Counted from the stretch's first letter, positions 8,636 to 17,240 are shown. The stretch: DNA of 64,000 nucleotides from an uncultured Bacteroidales bacterium (GCA_958418815.1 CATZGB010000014.1:3919-67918); one strand, 5' to 3'. The notes: generated by a model from the sequence alone, not told the origin. A program made the numbers and translations.

Positions 8636-9640
8636 TCAGAGTTCAATCAGGTGGTCGGCCTTGAAATCCCGGATTGCGCGAGATCCTACCACTTCGTCCC
8701 AGCGCATCGGGGAGATGCCATTGCCGGGACGTTTCACCGTCAGGTTCTCCTCGGTCAGAATCTCTCCGGCTTTTATGTCGCGGGCCGCGATTATGCTTTT
8801 GCGGGCAATCTCGATGTTGGGTCGTTCGGAGTCAGAGACATGCTTCTCTCCGTCGCCGATTGCCAGCTCGATGTTTCTTATCGCATTCACCATCGCCCGC
8901 AGTTCGGCTGTGTCAAGTGACGCGCGGTGGTCAGGACCGGGAAGCGATTTGTCAAGTGTGAAATGCTTCTCTATGATTTCGGCCCCCATGGCTACAGCCG
9001 CCACCGGCACCTCGATGCCTGTCGTGTGGTCGCTGTAACCCACCATTCTGGGATGCAGGGAGTGGAGCTGCTCCATCGCCCGCAGGTTGACATCGCGCAT
9101 CGGGGTGGGGTATTGGGTGTTGCAGTGCAACAGCGATATGTCGTCGCGCGGGATGCCTCCGGCTTCTATCACATTCATAGCGGCCTCTATCTCAGGCAGC
9201 TCAGACATGCCTGTCGACAGAATCACCTTTCCCCCTTTGGCAGCTATTTTGCGCAGGTAGGGGAGGTTGGTGATTTCTCCTGATGGAATCTTCCAGAAAT
9301 CCATCCCCAGGGGGGACAGGCAATCAATTGAAACAAGGTCGAAAGGGGTCGACATGAATCCGATGCCAACCTCGCGACACAGTTCTGACAGCGGCAGGTA
9401 ATCCTCAAGTTTCAGATGAATCTTGCGACACATCTCCAGCTGGCTCTCATTGCCGCCTGTGGTCTCTTTCTGGTATTCGGCTTTTGGGGCCACGGAGGAG
9501 ATCACAAGCTCTGGGACCGCTGTCTGGAATTTCACATAATCGGCCCCGGCTTCTTTGGCCGCATACACCATGTCGACGGCGCGCTGATAGTCGCCGTTAT
9601 GGTTCACGCCTGCTTCGGCTATGATGATGACTCGCTTCAT
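8636..9640 (-). CDS. neuB: N-acetylneuraminate/legionaminate synthase family protein
   Basis: Condenses phosphoenolpyruvate with a six-carbon N-acyl sugar to give a nine-carbon nonulosonic acid. The 334-residue protein has the NeuB start IIIAEAGVNHNGDYQRAVDM, the barrel motif EKHFTLDKSLPGPDHRASL and a C-terminal SAF/antifreeze-like domain from about residue 275. The neighbour two genes up resembles LegB, which tilts the substrate towards the legionaminate precursor rather than N-acetylmannosamine. This is inference, because NeuB, LegI and PseI are hard to tell apart by eye. It starts 9 nt after the ATP-grasp gene. Confidence 0.9.
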   Translation of the reverse strand: MKRVIIIAEAGVNHNGDYQRAVDMVYAAKEAGADYVKFQTAVPELVISSVAPKAEYQKETTGGNESQLEMCRKIHLKLEDYLPLSELCREVGIGFMSTPFDLVSIDCLSPLGMDFWKIPSGEITNLPYLRKIAAKGGKVILSTGMSELPEIEAAMNVIEAGGIPRDDISLLHCNTQYPTPMRDVNLRAMEQLHSLHPRMVGYSDHTTGIEVPVAAVAMGAEIIEKHFTLDKSLPGPDHRASLDTAELRAMVNAIRNIELAIGDGEKHVSDSERPNIEIARKSIIAARDIKAGEILTEENLTVKRPGNGISPMRWDEVVGSRAIRDFKADHLIEL

Positions 9641-9649
9641 TGCTTATGG

Positions 9650-10606
9650 TCAGTTGTCATTGGGTGAAGCCGACATGTCGAATGCCACCTCCGACATGTA
9701 CCGGCAAATACGTATATGGCTTTTCCAGCCGTCGAATGGTTCGACGGGCAGCCCGAGAGTGTCGCGCAGTATGAAGCCCGGCAGGTCTGCCCCGGCATGG
9801 CAGGCACAGACAGCCCCGCCCCCCAGCCGTGGATTGATTTCCATCAGCATCAGCCTGTTGTCGCGGGTGTCGCGCAACATCTGTATGGTCACCGCGCCGC
9901 GCAGCCCTGTCAGGCGGAGAGTCTTCCGGGCCAGTTCCTCGACCTCCCTGTCACGGAAAGTCTCGGTGACTGACGCCTCTCCCCCCTGGGTCTCAAGGCG
10001 GTAACGGGGCACAGCGGCTATGATTTCCCCGGCCAGGGAGACATAACAGTCGACGGTGATTTCCCTGCGGGGTGAGATGTATTCCTGCAGGAGATATTCG
10101 GGATTGTCCGCGAACGGACGAAACTCTGTCTCGTCGGCGATTATCTTTATCCCTTTTGACGCTGAGCCGAAGCGGGGTTTGGCTATAAGCGGGAACCTGT
10201 CAGAAGATGGCACCGGCAACCCTTTCTCCCTGAAAACGCGGTCTGCCTCGACCTTGTCAAACATCAGGGCGGCTGAGGCCGCGTCGCCTGCCGGGACTGT
10301 CACACCGCCGTATAGATCGCGGTATCGGGCGGCCACCTCTACGGCTCCGTCGACAAACGGCACCATCAGGCTGATGCCGTGGCTTGTGACTTTGGCATAG
10401 AGGTCTTCGTATATCCCGGGGTCTCCCCATTTGAGGCCGGTCAGTATCCCGGCCACGGCGGCCACAGGCACTTCCCGCGACAGCTCGTAGCTGTAGATTG
10501 CCACCTCCACGCCGAGGCGTTGCCCCGCCGAGATGAATTTCTCGGCCATCGAGACCCTTTTGGCCCCTCCGAGAAAAAGTATGCCTACCTTTTCCATGGG
10601 GGTCAT
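9650..10606 (-). CDS. ATP-grasp protein of a nonulosonic-acid cluster
   Basis: 318 residues with an N-terminal Rossmann-like part (VGILFLGGAKRVSMAEKFI) and an ATP-grasp fold. RFPLIAKPRFGSASKGIKI is the glycine-rich ATP loop and LMLMEINPRLGGGAVCA the metal-binding strand. Similar carbamoyl-phosphate-synthase-like proteins are often found beside neuB or legI genes. They are presumed to ligate or modify the sugar or an amino-acyl group, but the substrate is unknown. The ATG overlaps the stop of the upstream dehydratase gene in an ATGA arrangement, and neuB follows after 9 nt. The three genes therefore form a tight unit. Confidence 0.82.
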   Translation of the reverse strand: MTPMEKVGILFLGGAKRVSMAEKFISAGQRLGVEVAIYSYELSREVPVAAVAGILTGLKWGDPGIYEDLYAKVTSHGISLMVPFVDGAVEVAARYRDLYGGVTVPAGDAASAALMFDKVEADRVFREKGLPVPSSDRFPLIAKPRFGSASKGIKIIADETEFRPFADNPEYLLQEYISPRREITVDCYVSLAGEIIAAVPRYRLETQGGEASVTETFRDREVEELARKTLRLTGLRGAVTIQMLRDTRDNRLMLMEINPRLGGGAVCACHAGADLPGFILRDTLGLPVEPFDGWKSHIRICRYMSEVAFDMSASPNDN

Positions 10607-11592
10607 CGGTTGTAAATGTCAGACTTGTATCGCGAAAGATTGCCGCTGTCGGTAAACCACTCGATGGTGCGGGCCAGCCCCTCGCGCAATGTCACCTGCG
10701 GCCTCCATTGTGTCAGTCCGGTGATTTTGGTGTTGTCTCCACACAGCCTGAAAACCTCGCTCTTAGAGGGCCGCAGGCGCTGCGGGTCGACCACATACTC
10801 CACATCGGCATCCATAAGCTCGGCAATGAGACGCAGTGTCTCGGCCATGGTCACCTCTGTGCCGGTGGCGATGTTGATTTCCTCCCCCTCTATGCCGTCG
10901 GCCTGGGCCAATGCCAGGAATCCCCGGCAAGTGTCTTCGACGAAATTGAAGTCGCGGGTGGGGGAGAGGTCGCCCACCTTGATTTTCCTCTCACCGTTGG
11001 CTATCTGTGAGATTATGGTGGGGATGATTGCCCGGGCGCTCTGGCGCGGGCCGTAGGTGTTGAAAGGCCGTGCGATGACCACCGGCAAGTTGAAGGCGTT
11101 GAAAAAGCTTTTGGCTATCGCGTCGGCCCCAATCTTTGTCGCCGAGTAGGGCGACTGGGGCTGACGGGGATGCTTCTCGTCGATGGGCACATACTGCGCC
11201 GTGCCGTAGACTTCTGATGTCGAGGTGACGATGAGACGCTCCGTGGCCATGTCTTTAGCCGCCTGGCAGATGTTGAGTGTGCCGGTCACGTTGGTGTCGA
11301 CATAGCTCTCGGGGGCCACATAGCTGTATGGTATGGCTATCAGGGCGGCAAGGTGGAATATAGTGTCTACATCCTTGGCGATGTGGCGGCAGAAAGCCGC
11401 GTCGCGCACATCTCCGCATACAATCTCCAGCGCCGGGTGGGATTTGCCTTCAAGCCATCCCCAGTTGTTGAAGGAGTTGTACTGGCAGAGGGCCCTTACC
11501 TTGATTCCTCGGTCAAGCAGAAGGTCGACGAGATGAGAGCCGATAAAACCGTCGGCACCGGTGACGAGGGCGTGGGATATTTCGCGTGGCAT
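10603..11592 (-). CDS. legB: LegB-like NAD-dependent 4,6-dehydratase
   Basis: Extended short-chain dehydrogenase of 329 residues. It has the NAD motif TGADGFIGSH, a Tyr-Lys pair in SPYSATKIGAD and the signature YNSFNNWGWLEG near residues 38-49. That last motif is typical of LegB, which makes the 4-keto-6-deoxy nucleotide sugar at the start of legionaminic acid synthesis. A generic sugar-nucleotide dehydratase or epimerase is the alternative. The aminotransferase, acetyltransferase and hydrolysing epimerase (LegC, LegH, LegG) and the CMP-sugar synthetase are not nearby. The pathway would have to be completed elsewhere. Confidence 0.78.
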   Translation of the reverse strand: MPREISHALVTGADGFIGSHLVDLLLDRGIKVRALCQYNSFNNWGWLEGKSHPALEIVCGDVRDAAFCRHIAKDVDTIFHLAALIAIPYSYVAPESYVDTNVTGTLNICQAAKDMATERLIVTSTSEVYGTAQYVPIDEKHPRQPQSPYSATKIGADAIAKSFFNAFNLPVVIARPFNTYGPRQSARAIIPTIISQIANGERKIKVGDLSPTRDFNFVEDTCRGFLALAQADGIEGEEINIATGTEVTMAETLRLIAELMDADVEYVVDPQRLRPSKSEVFRLCGDNTKITGLTQWRPQVTLREGLARTIEWFTDSGNLSRYKSDIYNR

Positions 11593-11637
11593 ATTGTCGT
11601 TATTTATTGTCAGTTTTGAAAATTACGCGGCGGATGG

Positions 11638-12138
11638 TTACCTCTTGCGCAGCGTGTATGTGTATTCCGAGGATGTGGTTTCGTCAACATATTTCATGAC
11701 GCATTCTTTCCCTCCGTTGTCGCTTATGGTGAGGGTGAAAGGATGGTCGTCGGGGAAATGCATTGCGCTGAACGGACGGTAAAGCAGTCGCCCGTCGTCA
11801 TCGCTGTGGGAGAAATCAAACATCATCGTGTTGTCGGAGGGCTGTTGCCAGGTGCCGAAACAGTAGTAGGTGTCGCGGTCATACCCTTCTGGCCCCACCC
11901 ATACCATCCTGATTATGTCATTCTGGAATTCCCAGAAATACCGAGGCTCGTAATCCTCTTCCGGCAGACCATTGACTTTGACCTCCATCACCTGCCATTT
12001 CCCGAACCAGTCGCCGATGTCGCCATTGTTGCGGGTGCATCCCGAAACGACAGACAGAAGCAGGCAGATTGACGGTATCAACGATGCCGCCTTACGGAGC
12101 ATAGACGCGCGCCGGGATATGTTGCTGATAATTGTCAT
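11638..12138 (-). CDS. Lipocalin-like lipoprotein
   Basis: 166 residues with a lipoprotein signal: a basic stretch, SICLLLSVVSGC, and C34 as the likely lipidated Cys. The mature part begins GDWFGKWQVMEVKVNG and runs as short beta strands with aromatic pairs (YFWEFQNDIIRMVW, YCFGTWQQ). This resembles the lipocalin-like domains common in Bacteroidales lipoproteins. Function is unknown. The start at 12138 overlaps the wzi stop as ATGA; an internal Met at 12102 would give a shorter, cleaner signal peptide. legB follows after 45 nt. Confidence 0.72.
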   Translation of the reverse strand: MTIISNISRRASMLRKAASLIPSICLLLSVVSGCTRNNGDIGDWFGKWQVMEVKVNGLPEEDYEPRYFWEFQNDIIRMVWVGPEGYDRDTYYCFGTWQQPSDNTMMFDFSHSDDDGRLLYRPFSAMHFPDDHPFTLTISDNGGKECVMKYVDETTSSEYTYTLRKR

Positions 12139-13736
12139 CGCTTTTTGGGTATTCTGATAAGACCTGAGTATGAGACTGTGAGCATTCCGCCTGTGGTGTT
12201 GCCGTAAAGTTGGCCACGGTCGAGACCGATTGCCCCCTTTATGGCCAGTCCGGGCACCTTGGGGGGGGAATAGGATGCTTCCACCATCACCGAGGTGTCA
12301 TCCTTGGGCGATATGAACGGGATACGCCCGCTTCCCCATGAACGGCGGTAGCCTCCGAGGACGCGGTACGAGACCTGTGGCGAAAGGTTCCCCTCCACCC
12401 CGACATGGAAACCCCTTACGCGGTTTGCAGTGAATTGCAGGTAGCCGTCGGTGTTGTATATGGGAGATACAAGAAACGGCGAGCCTATCGCCATGCCGTA
12501 ATTGGCATAAGCGTTGTATTCTTGGTTGTAGTAATAGTCGTCAGCACCCTCGGCACGGTTGGTGATGTCTGTGCCGGGCGCGTCGTCCGGATCCCAGTGC
12601 ATCGGGCCTGACTGGTTGGTGAAGTCGAGGTATTCTATCACAGCTCCTGAAATCCACCCTTTGCGGGCCGATGTGAACTGTATACCCCATACTCCGTCGA
12701 ATCCGTTGAGGAACCCGATGCCTGAGCCATCCTCCCATGGCTTCTGCATGTATGCCTTTATGGTTGAGCCGTCATTGAGACGGTAACGGAACAACACATC
12801 CCAGCTTCCGAGCGAGCTGCCCGAATAGTATTCGAGACCGCCGTCGGTGGGGAGCAGCATCTTGAAAAATTGCTTTATGCCTTTTGAGTATGTCGCCGTG
12901 CGGTAGAGCTCCCCGTGGGCATACCAGTCTGTTTTGCCTCCGAAGAAGGCCCCGACCTGCATGCCGAATGTCGCGGAGAACCGTTCCGACGGTTTTGTGC
13001 GGAAATAGCACCGCTTGTAGCTGTAAAGCGCCCCTTGGTTGAGATGACTGTTGTAATAGTTGTAATGGTCGCGCAACCATCCGTTGTCGGTCATCTTGCC
13101 GTAGGAAATCTCACCCTGTATCTGGAGCCATCCGTTGGTGAAGGGTATGTCCTGGAAGTCGTTGAACCCGATTCTCACCTCTGGGACAGGCCGGGCGTTG
13201 CCACTCTCCACGAGGTCGCCACTCGACAGGGTGTGGCTCAGCAACGCGGAGGAGTGCTGTTTCATTCCGGCGGTAAGGAAGACGCCACGGTAGCGCACCT
13301 CGCCATACAGCTGTTGCAACCAGATGCGTGATGGATGCTCTGAGTGCGGGGCCAGCCATCCGCCGGCCACCTTTGTCGCGCCAGCGGCCTCATAGGGCGA
13401 GAAACGCAGATAGTCGGTTGAGGATGCGTAGCCGGTCAGGAAGTCAACCCCGAATCCATAGCTGAACCGTTTTGTGGTGTCAGGGCTCTTGTCGAGCGAA
13501 AGCCTCAGCAGGGCGTCGCCGCTCTGGGTCAGGATGCCATGATTGTTTGACGCGATGTAATATGGGGCGAATCCGCCGCTGCCTGCGGCGAATATCCCCT
13601 CGGCGCGGCCTGTCATCACAATCCCGTTGCCGGAATCGAAATCTGGCTCGGCCGCGTGAAGCGTTGTCCCCGTCGGGCCTGCGACAGAGGCCAGCAGCAG
13701 GGCCAGGGCAGCCATTTTTGAGTCAGTGTGGTTCAT
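12135..13736 (-). CDS. wzi: Capsule assembly Wzi family outer-membrane protein
   Basis: 533 residues: a signal peptide (AALALLLASVAGPTGTTLHA), then a long beta-barrel with alternating aromatic strands. The Wzi-like core is visible in WLQQLYGEVRYRGVFLTAGMKQHSSALLS and RVRGFHVGVEGNLSPQVSYRVLGGYRRSW. In Enterobacteria Wzi anchors capsule at the surface. In Bacteroidales this family is widespread and its partner polysaccharide is usually unknown. It overlaps glsB and the lipoprotein by 4 nt each. A run of eight C on the coding strand (12261-12268) encodes part of SPPK about 40 residues before the end and is intact in frame here. Confidence 0.85.
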   Translation of the reverse strand: MNHTDSKMAALALLLASVAGPTGTTLHAAEPDFDSGNGIVMTGRAEGIFAAGSGGFAPYYIASNNHGILTQSGDALLRLSLDKSPDTTKRFSYGFGVDFLTGYASSTDYLRFSPYEAAGATKVAGGWLAPHSEHPSRIWLQQLYGEVRYRGVFLTAGMKQHSSALLSHTLSSGDLVESGNARPVPEVRIGFNDFQDIPFTNGWLQIQGEISYGKMTDNGWLRDHYNYYNSHLNQGALYSYKRCYFRTKPSERFSATFGMQVGAFFGGKTDWYAHGELYRTATYSKGIKQFFKMLLPTDGGLEYYSGSSLGSWDVLFRYRLNDGSTIKAYMQKPWEDGSGIGFLNGFDGVWGIQFTSARKGWISGAVIEYLDFTNQSGPMHWDPDDAPGTDITNRAEGADDYYYNQEYNAYANYGMAIGSPFLVSPIYNTDGYLQFTANRVRGFHVGVEGNLSPQVSYRVLGGYRRSWGSGRIPFISPKDDTSVMVEASYSPPKVPGLAIKGAIGLDRGQLYGNTTGGMLTVSYSGLIRIPKKR

Positions 13737-14683
13737 ATGTCGGCGTGATGCCCCTCCTCGGGATGGTATGAGTTGATATGACGGTCTTTCTTCTCCTCGT
13801 AGACCTCGGCGATGGTGAGGAATATCCCGGTCTCCTCAACGTCGCCGAATTCGTCGTTGATGGCTGTGCCAAACACCTTGAGTGTCGGGCTGAGGCTCAT
13901 GTAAGCGTTGACCAGTGGCGGTATGTTTATGCCGTGTTCCCGGATGGCGCAATTAAGGATTTTGTAATCCTCCTTGAAGTCATGGCCCGGAAACATTGTC
14001 TCGAACCGCCCTTCGCCGTCGCCACGCACGATCGGACAGTACGGCCGGCAGAGATTGTCTGAGTCGGGGAAATGTTTGTTGAGGAAATACAGCAGCATGT
14101 CGCGGCATTCGCGGTCATAGCTGGGATACATGGTGAACTTCCCGAAGAGATATTTCATCTCGGGATGCTCCACGGTCAGGGCCCCAAGGCCGTCCCAGAG
14201 GTTGTCAAGGGCGAATATCGCTTTTGCCCCGGCGCGCGACGACTGGTATTCGAGCCTGACGAACGACCGGCCAAGCTCGATGGTCTGCGGGAGGTATTCT
14301 GAGATGAACCGGGGCGAGAAGCTGAACATGTGTGATGTCGCTATCCTCGGGCGACCATCCTCAATCTTGATGTCCTTGCCGAGTATGAACCGGTAGCCGC
14401 CGATTATCTGGCGGTCTTCGGGCGACCATACGATAAGCTGGCGGCAGGGGGGATCCATCGTGTCATACTGGTCGATGTCGCAGCTCTTGCCGGTGCCTCC
14501 GCCAGCGGCGCGGAACGCTATTTCGCGCAGGCGGCCGATTTCGCGCATTGTCTCCGGGGCGTTGCGGCAGTCGACCACATATATCTCGTTGCCCCCCTTG
14601 TTGGTCTTGCGCAGCAAGCGTTCGGGGGTCAGCTCGGCGATTATTTTTCCGGGGTCTACCGGGTCGATTATCTTTTCAGCCAT
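13733..14683 (-). CDS. glsB: GNAT-type N-acyltransferase, glycine lipid synthesis GlsB-like
   Basis: About 316 residues from the ATG at 14683. A longer reading to 14761 would run 86 nt into the upstream gene and adds no conserved sequence. The protein belongs to the hemolysin/OlsB-like GNAT family, with EIGRLREIAFRAAGGG, the acyl-acceptor region IELGRSFVRLEYQSSRAG and PLVNAYMSLSPTLKVFG. In Bacteroides thetaiotaomicron the GlsB/GlsA pair makes glycine lipids: GlsB N-acylates glycine and GlsA adds the second acyl chain. The adjacent acyltransferase overlaps by 8 nt, which supports that role. An ornithine-lipid-type acceptor is the alternative. Confidence 0.78.
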   Translation of the reverse strand: MAEKIIDPVDPGKIIAELTPERLLRKTNKGGNEIYVVDCRNAPETMREIGRLREIAFRAAGGGTGKSCDIDQYDTMDPPCRQLIVWSPEDRQIIGGYRFILGKDIKIEDGRPRIATSHMFSFSPRFISEYLPQTIELGRSFVRLEYQSSRAGAKAIFALDNLWDGLGALTVEHPEMKYLFGKFTMYPSYDRECRDMLLYFLNKHFPDSDNLCRPYCPIVRGDGEGRFETMFPGHDFKEDYKILNCAIREHGINIPPLVNAYMSLSPTLKVFGTAINDEFGDVEETGIFLTIAEVYEEKKDRHINSYHPEEGHHADI

Positions 14684-15608
14684 TTTCTCTCTTGTTTTTA
14701 GGGAACGGGCCCTGTGGAAACAGAATCCTCCTGGCGGGAGGCTGGTCGGCGTCCACCACATTGATGTGGTATACCGAAGCCCTCACCGCGGCGGCGCAGG
14801 CGGCTGCCTCACGCCCGGGAGTCAGCATTTTCCATGACAGCGGCACACCGAACGAAATCGACAGGGCGCTGTGGGCCATCCTCACCATCTCTCCGGGCAG
14901 GTATATCATCTCGAAGTTGAATCTGAGGCCCAGGTGGCGGCGCAGGTTGGCCATCTTGTAGAATTTCCTCGAGTTCTTGCCGCTGAAGAATACGGGGATG
15001 ATGTCGCGCTTGTATTGGTGGGCCTTGTTGACAAACATCTTGTTCCAGGCCAGGTCGGCCACCATCTTGCGTTTCCGGCCCATGTAGGCGACCCGCTGCA
15101 GCCTTGACACAAGCCCCGCCGGGAACATGATGACCGGGTCATTGCCGGCGAAGGCGTCGTCGACAGCCTTCACCGCCTCGCGGTTCTGTCGGCCGAACTT
15201 GTTGACGGGGAGGAACACGCTTTCAAGCGGCTTGACCGCCGACAGCAGGTCGTTGACCACGAAGTAGACATTTCCCCCGTGGCGGCGTTGCACATAGTCG
15301 ATCAGGGCCAGCCCGTCGAGACCTCCCAGGGGATGGTTGCTGACATACAGCACCCGGCGTTCGGCGGGGGAGGGGAGGCGGTCCTCAAACCTGGCCTCCA
15401 CCTTGATGTCGAGCGACTTCAACGCCCCTCGGGCGAAGTCAGCCCCCTCAAGCCCGGCGTTCTCCTCCAGGATGCGGTTGAGGTCGTCCTGGCGTATGGT
15501 GCGCTTCATCCATTCCACGGCAAACCGCGGAATGAACCTGGAAATTCGGGGAAGCCGCTGGCGCAACACCCCATCAAGATCAATCCTCATCGCGTCATTG
15601 TCTGTCAT
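14676..15608 (-). CDS. glsA: Lysophospholipid-acyltransferase-like O-acyltransferase, GlsA-like
   Basis: 310 residues. It has the PlsC-type acyltransferase HX4D motif as NHPLGGLDG near residue 91 and a second block VIMFPAGLVSRLQRV. Together with the overlapping GNAT gene it matches the GlsA/GlsB glycine-lipid pair of Bacteroides, here in the order glsA then glsB. GlsA would O-acylate the monoacylated glycine to complete the dialkyl lipid in the membrane. The gene starts about 18 nt after a TAAATTTG promoter box. It probably heads a ten-gene leftward transcript reaching comF. Confidence 0.8.
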   Translation of the reverse strand: MTDNDAMRIDLDGVLRQRLPRISRFIPRFAVEWMKRTIRQDDLNRILEENAGLEGADFARGALKSLDIKVEARFEDRLPSPAERRVLYVSNHPLGGLDGLALIDYVQRRHGGNVYFVVNDLLSAVKPLESVFLPVNKFGRQNREAVKAVDDAFAGNDPVIMFPAGLVSRLQRVAYMGRKRKMVADLAWNKMFVNKAHQYKRDIIPVFFSGKNSRKFYKMANLRRHLGLRFNFEMIYLPGEMVRMAHSALSISFGVPLSWKMLTPGREAAACAAAVRASVYHINVVDADQPPARRILFPQGPFPKNKRENG

Positions 15609-15626
15609 AGGCTCCTTTCAGAGGGG

Positions 15627-15634
15627 CAAATTTA
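15627..15634 (-). promoter_or_regulatory. Promoter -7 element of the glsA-comF run
   Basis: The minus strand reads TAAATTTG, an exact match to TAnnTTTG, 18 nt before the glsA ATG. No clear TTTG lies 20 nt upstream. The leader would be about 12 nt. Confidence 0.45.
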
Positions 15635-15677
15635 CTATTTTTAGATGAAACAGGGATGAAAATCCCTATAAAATTAT

Positions 15678-15685
15678 TAAGTTTG
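15678..15685 (+). promoter_or_regulatory. Promoter -7 element of the GNGPSL-motif gene
   Basis: TAAGTTTG matches TAnnTTTG and lies 36 nt before the ATG at 15722. It is divergent from the glsA promoter in the same 113-nt gap. No -33 element is evident. Confidence 0.4.
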
Positions 15686-15721
15686 CACAAAATTAACGAC
15701 AAAGCATACAGTCAGGCATAA

Positions 15722-16582
15722 ATGGGCAATTCCGCGATATCAAAACTGGCAGTTTTTTTTGACTCCCTCGGCTCCACGCTGAAGAGCTGCCTGCGGCTGC
15801 TTCCGGCAATCGGCGGCAGCGGGCCGCGCAGGGCTGACGGGGTGGCAGACGGCAGGCCGCTTGTGATTCTCGGCAACGGCCCATCGCTGCGCCGCAGCCT
15901 TGACGAGGACATGGAGATGTTGCGCAGGTCAGACACCCTTGCCGTCAACTTCTTCGCCAATTCGCCCGAGTTCATGCAAGTGAAGCCCCGGTATTATGTG
16001 CTTGCCGATCCCCATTTTTTCGACAAAGCCGACAGCGACCCGAATGTGAGACGGCTGATTGGCAATCTCAATGCCATTGATTTCGGGATGACATTGCTCA
16101 TCCCCGCTGCCTGCCGCCGCCGGGCACGTCTGTTTGACAACCCGATGCTCAAGGTCGATACATTCAATTTCGTGGCCGTCGAGGGGTTCGGATGGTTTGA
16201 AGACGCTATGTTTGGAATGCGCCGGGGCATGCCACGCCCCCGCAACGTGATGGTGCCATCGATAATGGCCGGCATATGGCTCGGCTACAAACGGATATGC
16301 CTGCTCGGGGCCGACCATTCATGGCTGTCGACCCTGACGGTCAACGACCGCAATGAAGTGGTGTCGGTGCAGCCCCATTTCTACAAGGAGGATGAGCGGG
16401 AAGAGAAACGCATCCGCCAGGAATATGTGAGACATCCGCTCCATGAAGTGCTTGACAGCATGGCTATTGCCTTCCGCTCCTACCACCGCCTCCAGGCTTA
16501 TGCCGCCTCGCGCGGTGTGTCGATTTTCAACGCCACCCCCGGGTCAATGATTGACGCGTTTCCCCGGGGAGAAATCTCATAA
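15722..16582 (+). CDS. GNGPSL-motif protein, DUF115/sialyltransferase-like
   Basis: 286 residues, no signal peptide. Two blocks stand out: LVILGNGPSLRRSLDEDM (residues 47-64) and SIMAGIWLGYKRICLLGADHSW (180-201). The same pairing of a GNGPS loop and a later GYK-x-I-x-L-x-G-x-D-(x)-H block occurs in GT42 sialyltransferases of the Cst type and in DUF115/Maf proteins tied to nonulosonic-acid transfer. A role in adding a sialic- or legionaminic-like sugar to a surface glycan is therefore plausible, helped by the divergent neuB/legB genes 4 kb away. That function is inference, and a methylated-pterin kinase-like (MptE) annotation is also common for such proteins. YigZ follows after 17 nt. Confidence 0.6.
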   Translation: MGNSAISKLAVFFDSLGSTLKSCLRLLPAIGGSGPRRADGVADGRPLVILGNGPSLRRSLDEDMEMLRRSDTLAVNFFANSPEFMQVKPRYYVLADPHFFDKADSDPNVRRLIGNLNAIDFGMTLLIPAACRRRARLFDNPMLKVDTFNFVAVEGFGWFEDAMFGMRRGMPRPRNVMVPSIMAGIWLGYKRICLLGADHSWLSTLTVNDRNEVVSVQPHFYKEDEREEKRIRQEYVRHPLHEVLDSMAIAFRSYHRLQAYAASRGVSIFNATPGSMIDAFPRGEIS

Positions 16583-16599
16583 ACAACCTGCGCCCACCG

Positions 16600-17196
16600 A
16601 TGGATACCTACTACACCCTCGCCGCCCCCGCAAAAGCTGTTTTCACCGAGAAACGGAGCCGATTCATCAGCTTCGCCATCCCGGTCACATCCCGCGAGCA
16701 GGCCCGGGAGGAGGTAAAGCGTGTCTCCAAGGAGTATTTCGACGCCCGCCATGTCTGTTGGGCGTTCATGCTCGGGGCCGACCGTCTCGACTTCCTGTCG
16801 TCAGACAACGGGGAGCCGTCGGGCACAGCCGGGAAACCGATTCTCGGTCAGATCAACTCGGCCAACCTGACCGACATCGTCATCATCGTTGTGCGCTATT
16901 TCGGGGGCATAAAGCTCGGCACCCCCGGCCTTATCGTCGCTTACCGTGAGGCCGCGCGCCTGGCCATCGAAGAGGGGGAAATAATCCAGTGCCACAAGAA
17001 AGAGACCTTTACCTTCACATTCCCCTACCTGGCCATGAACGACGTGATGAAAGTGGTCAAATCCTCAGCCGAGCTTGACATACTCAGCCAGACATTCGAC
17101 AACTCCTGCACGATGACCCTGTCAATGCGCGCCGACATCTTCCCCGAAATCACAGGCCGCCTCCTCTCGCTCGACGGAGTCAGTGCCGCCGACTGA
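16600..17196 (+). CDS. YigZ/IMPACT family protein
   Basis: 198 residues, the normal length. The N-terminal UPF0029 domain carries FTEKRSRFISFAIPV, DNGEPSGTAGKPIL and VVRYFGGIKLGTPGLIVAY, which are hallmarks of the YigZ/IMPACT family. A C-terminal ferredoxin-like domain (DUF1949) follows from about residue 135. In eukaryotes IMPACT binds GCN1; the bacterial role is not settled. It sits 17 nt after the GNGPSL gene and is probably cotranscribed. Confidence 0.9.
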   Translation: MDTYYTLAAPAKAVFTEKRSRFISFAIPVTSREQAREEVKRVSKEYFDARHVCWAFMLGADRLDFLSSDNGEPSGTAGKPILGQINSANLTDIVIIVVRYFGGIKLGTPGLIVAYREAARLAIEEGEIIQCHKKETFTFTFPYLAMNDVMKVVKSSAELDILSQTFDNSCTMTLSMRADIFPEITGRLLSLDGVSAAD

Positions 17197-17240
17197 CCTT
17201 GATATTTATATTGCGGGGATTCCCGTCTCAGGGCATTTTA

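Noticed and set aside
14684..14761. Longer N-terminus for glsB
   Set aside because: It lies wholly within glsA coding sequence and adds residues not seen in the family; the Met at 14683 gives a normal start.
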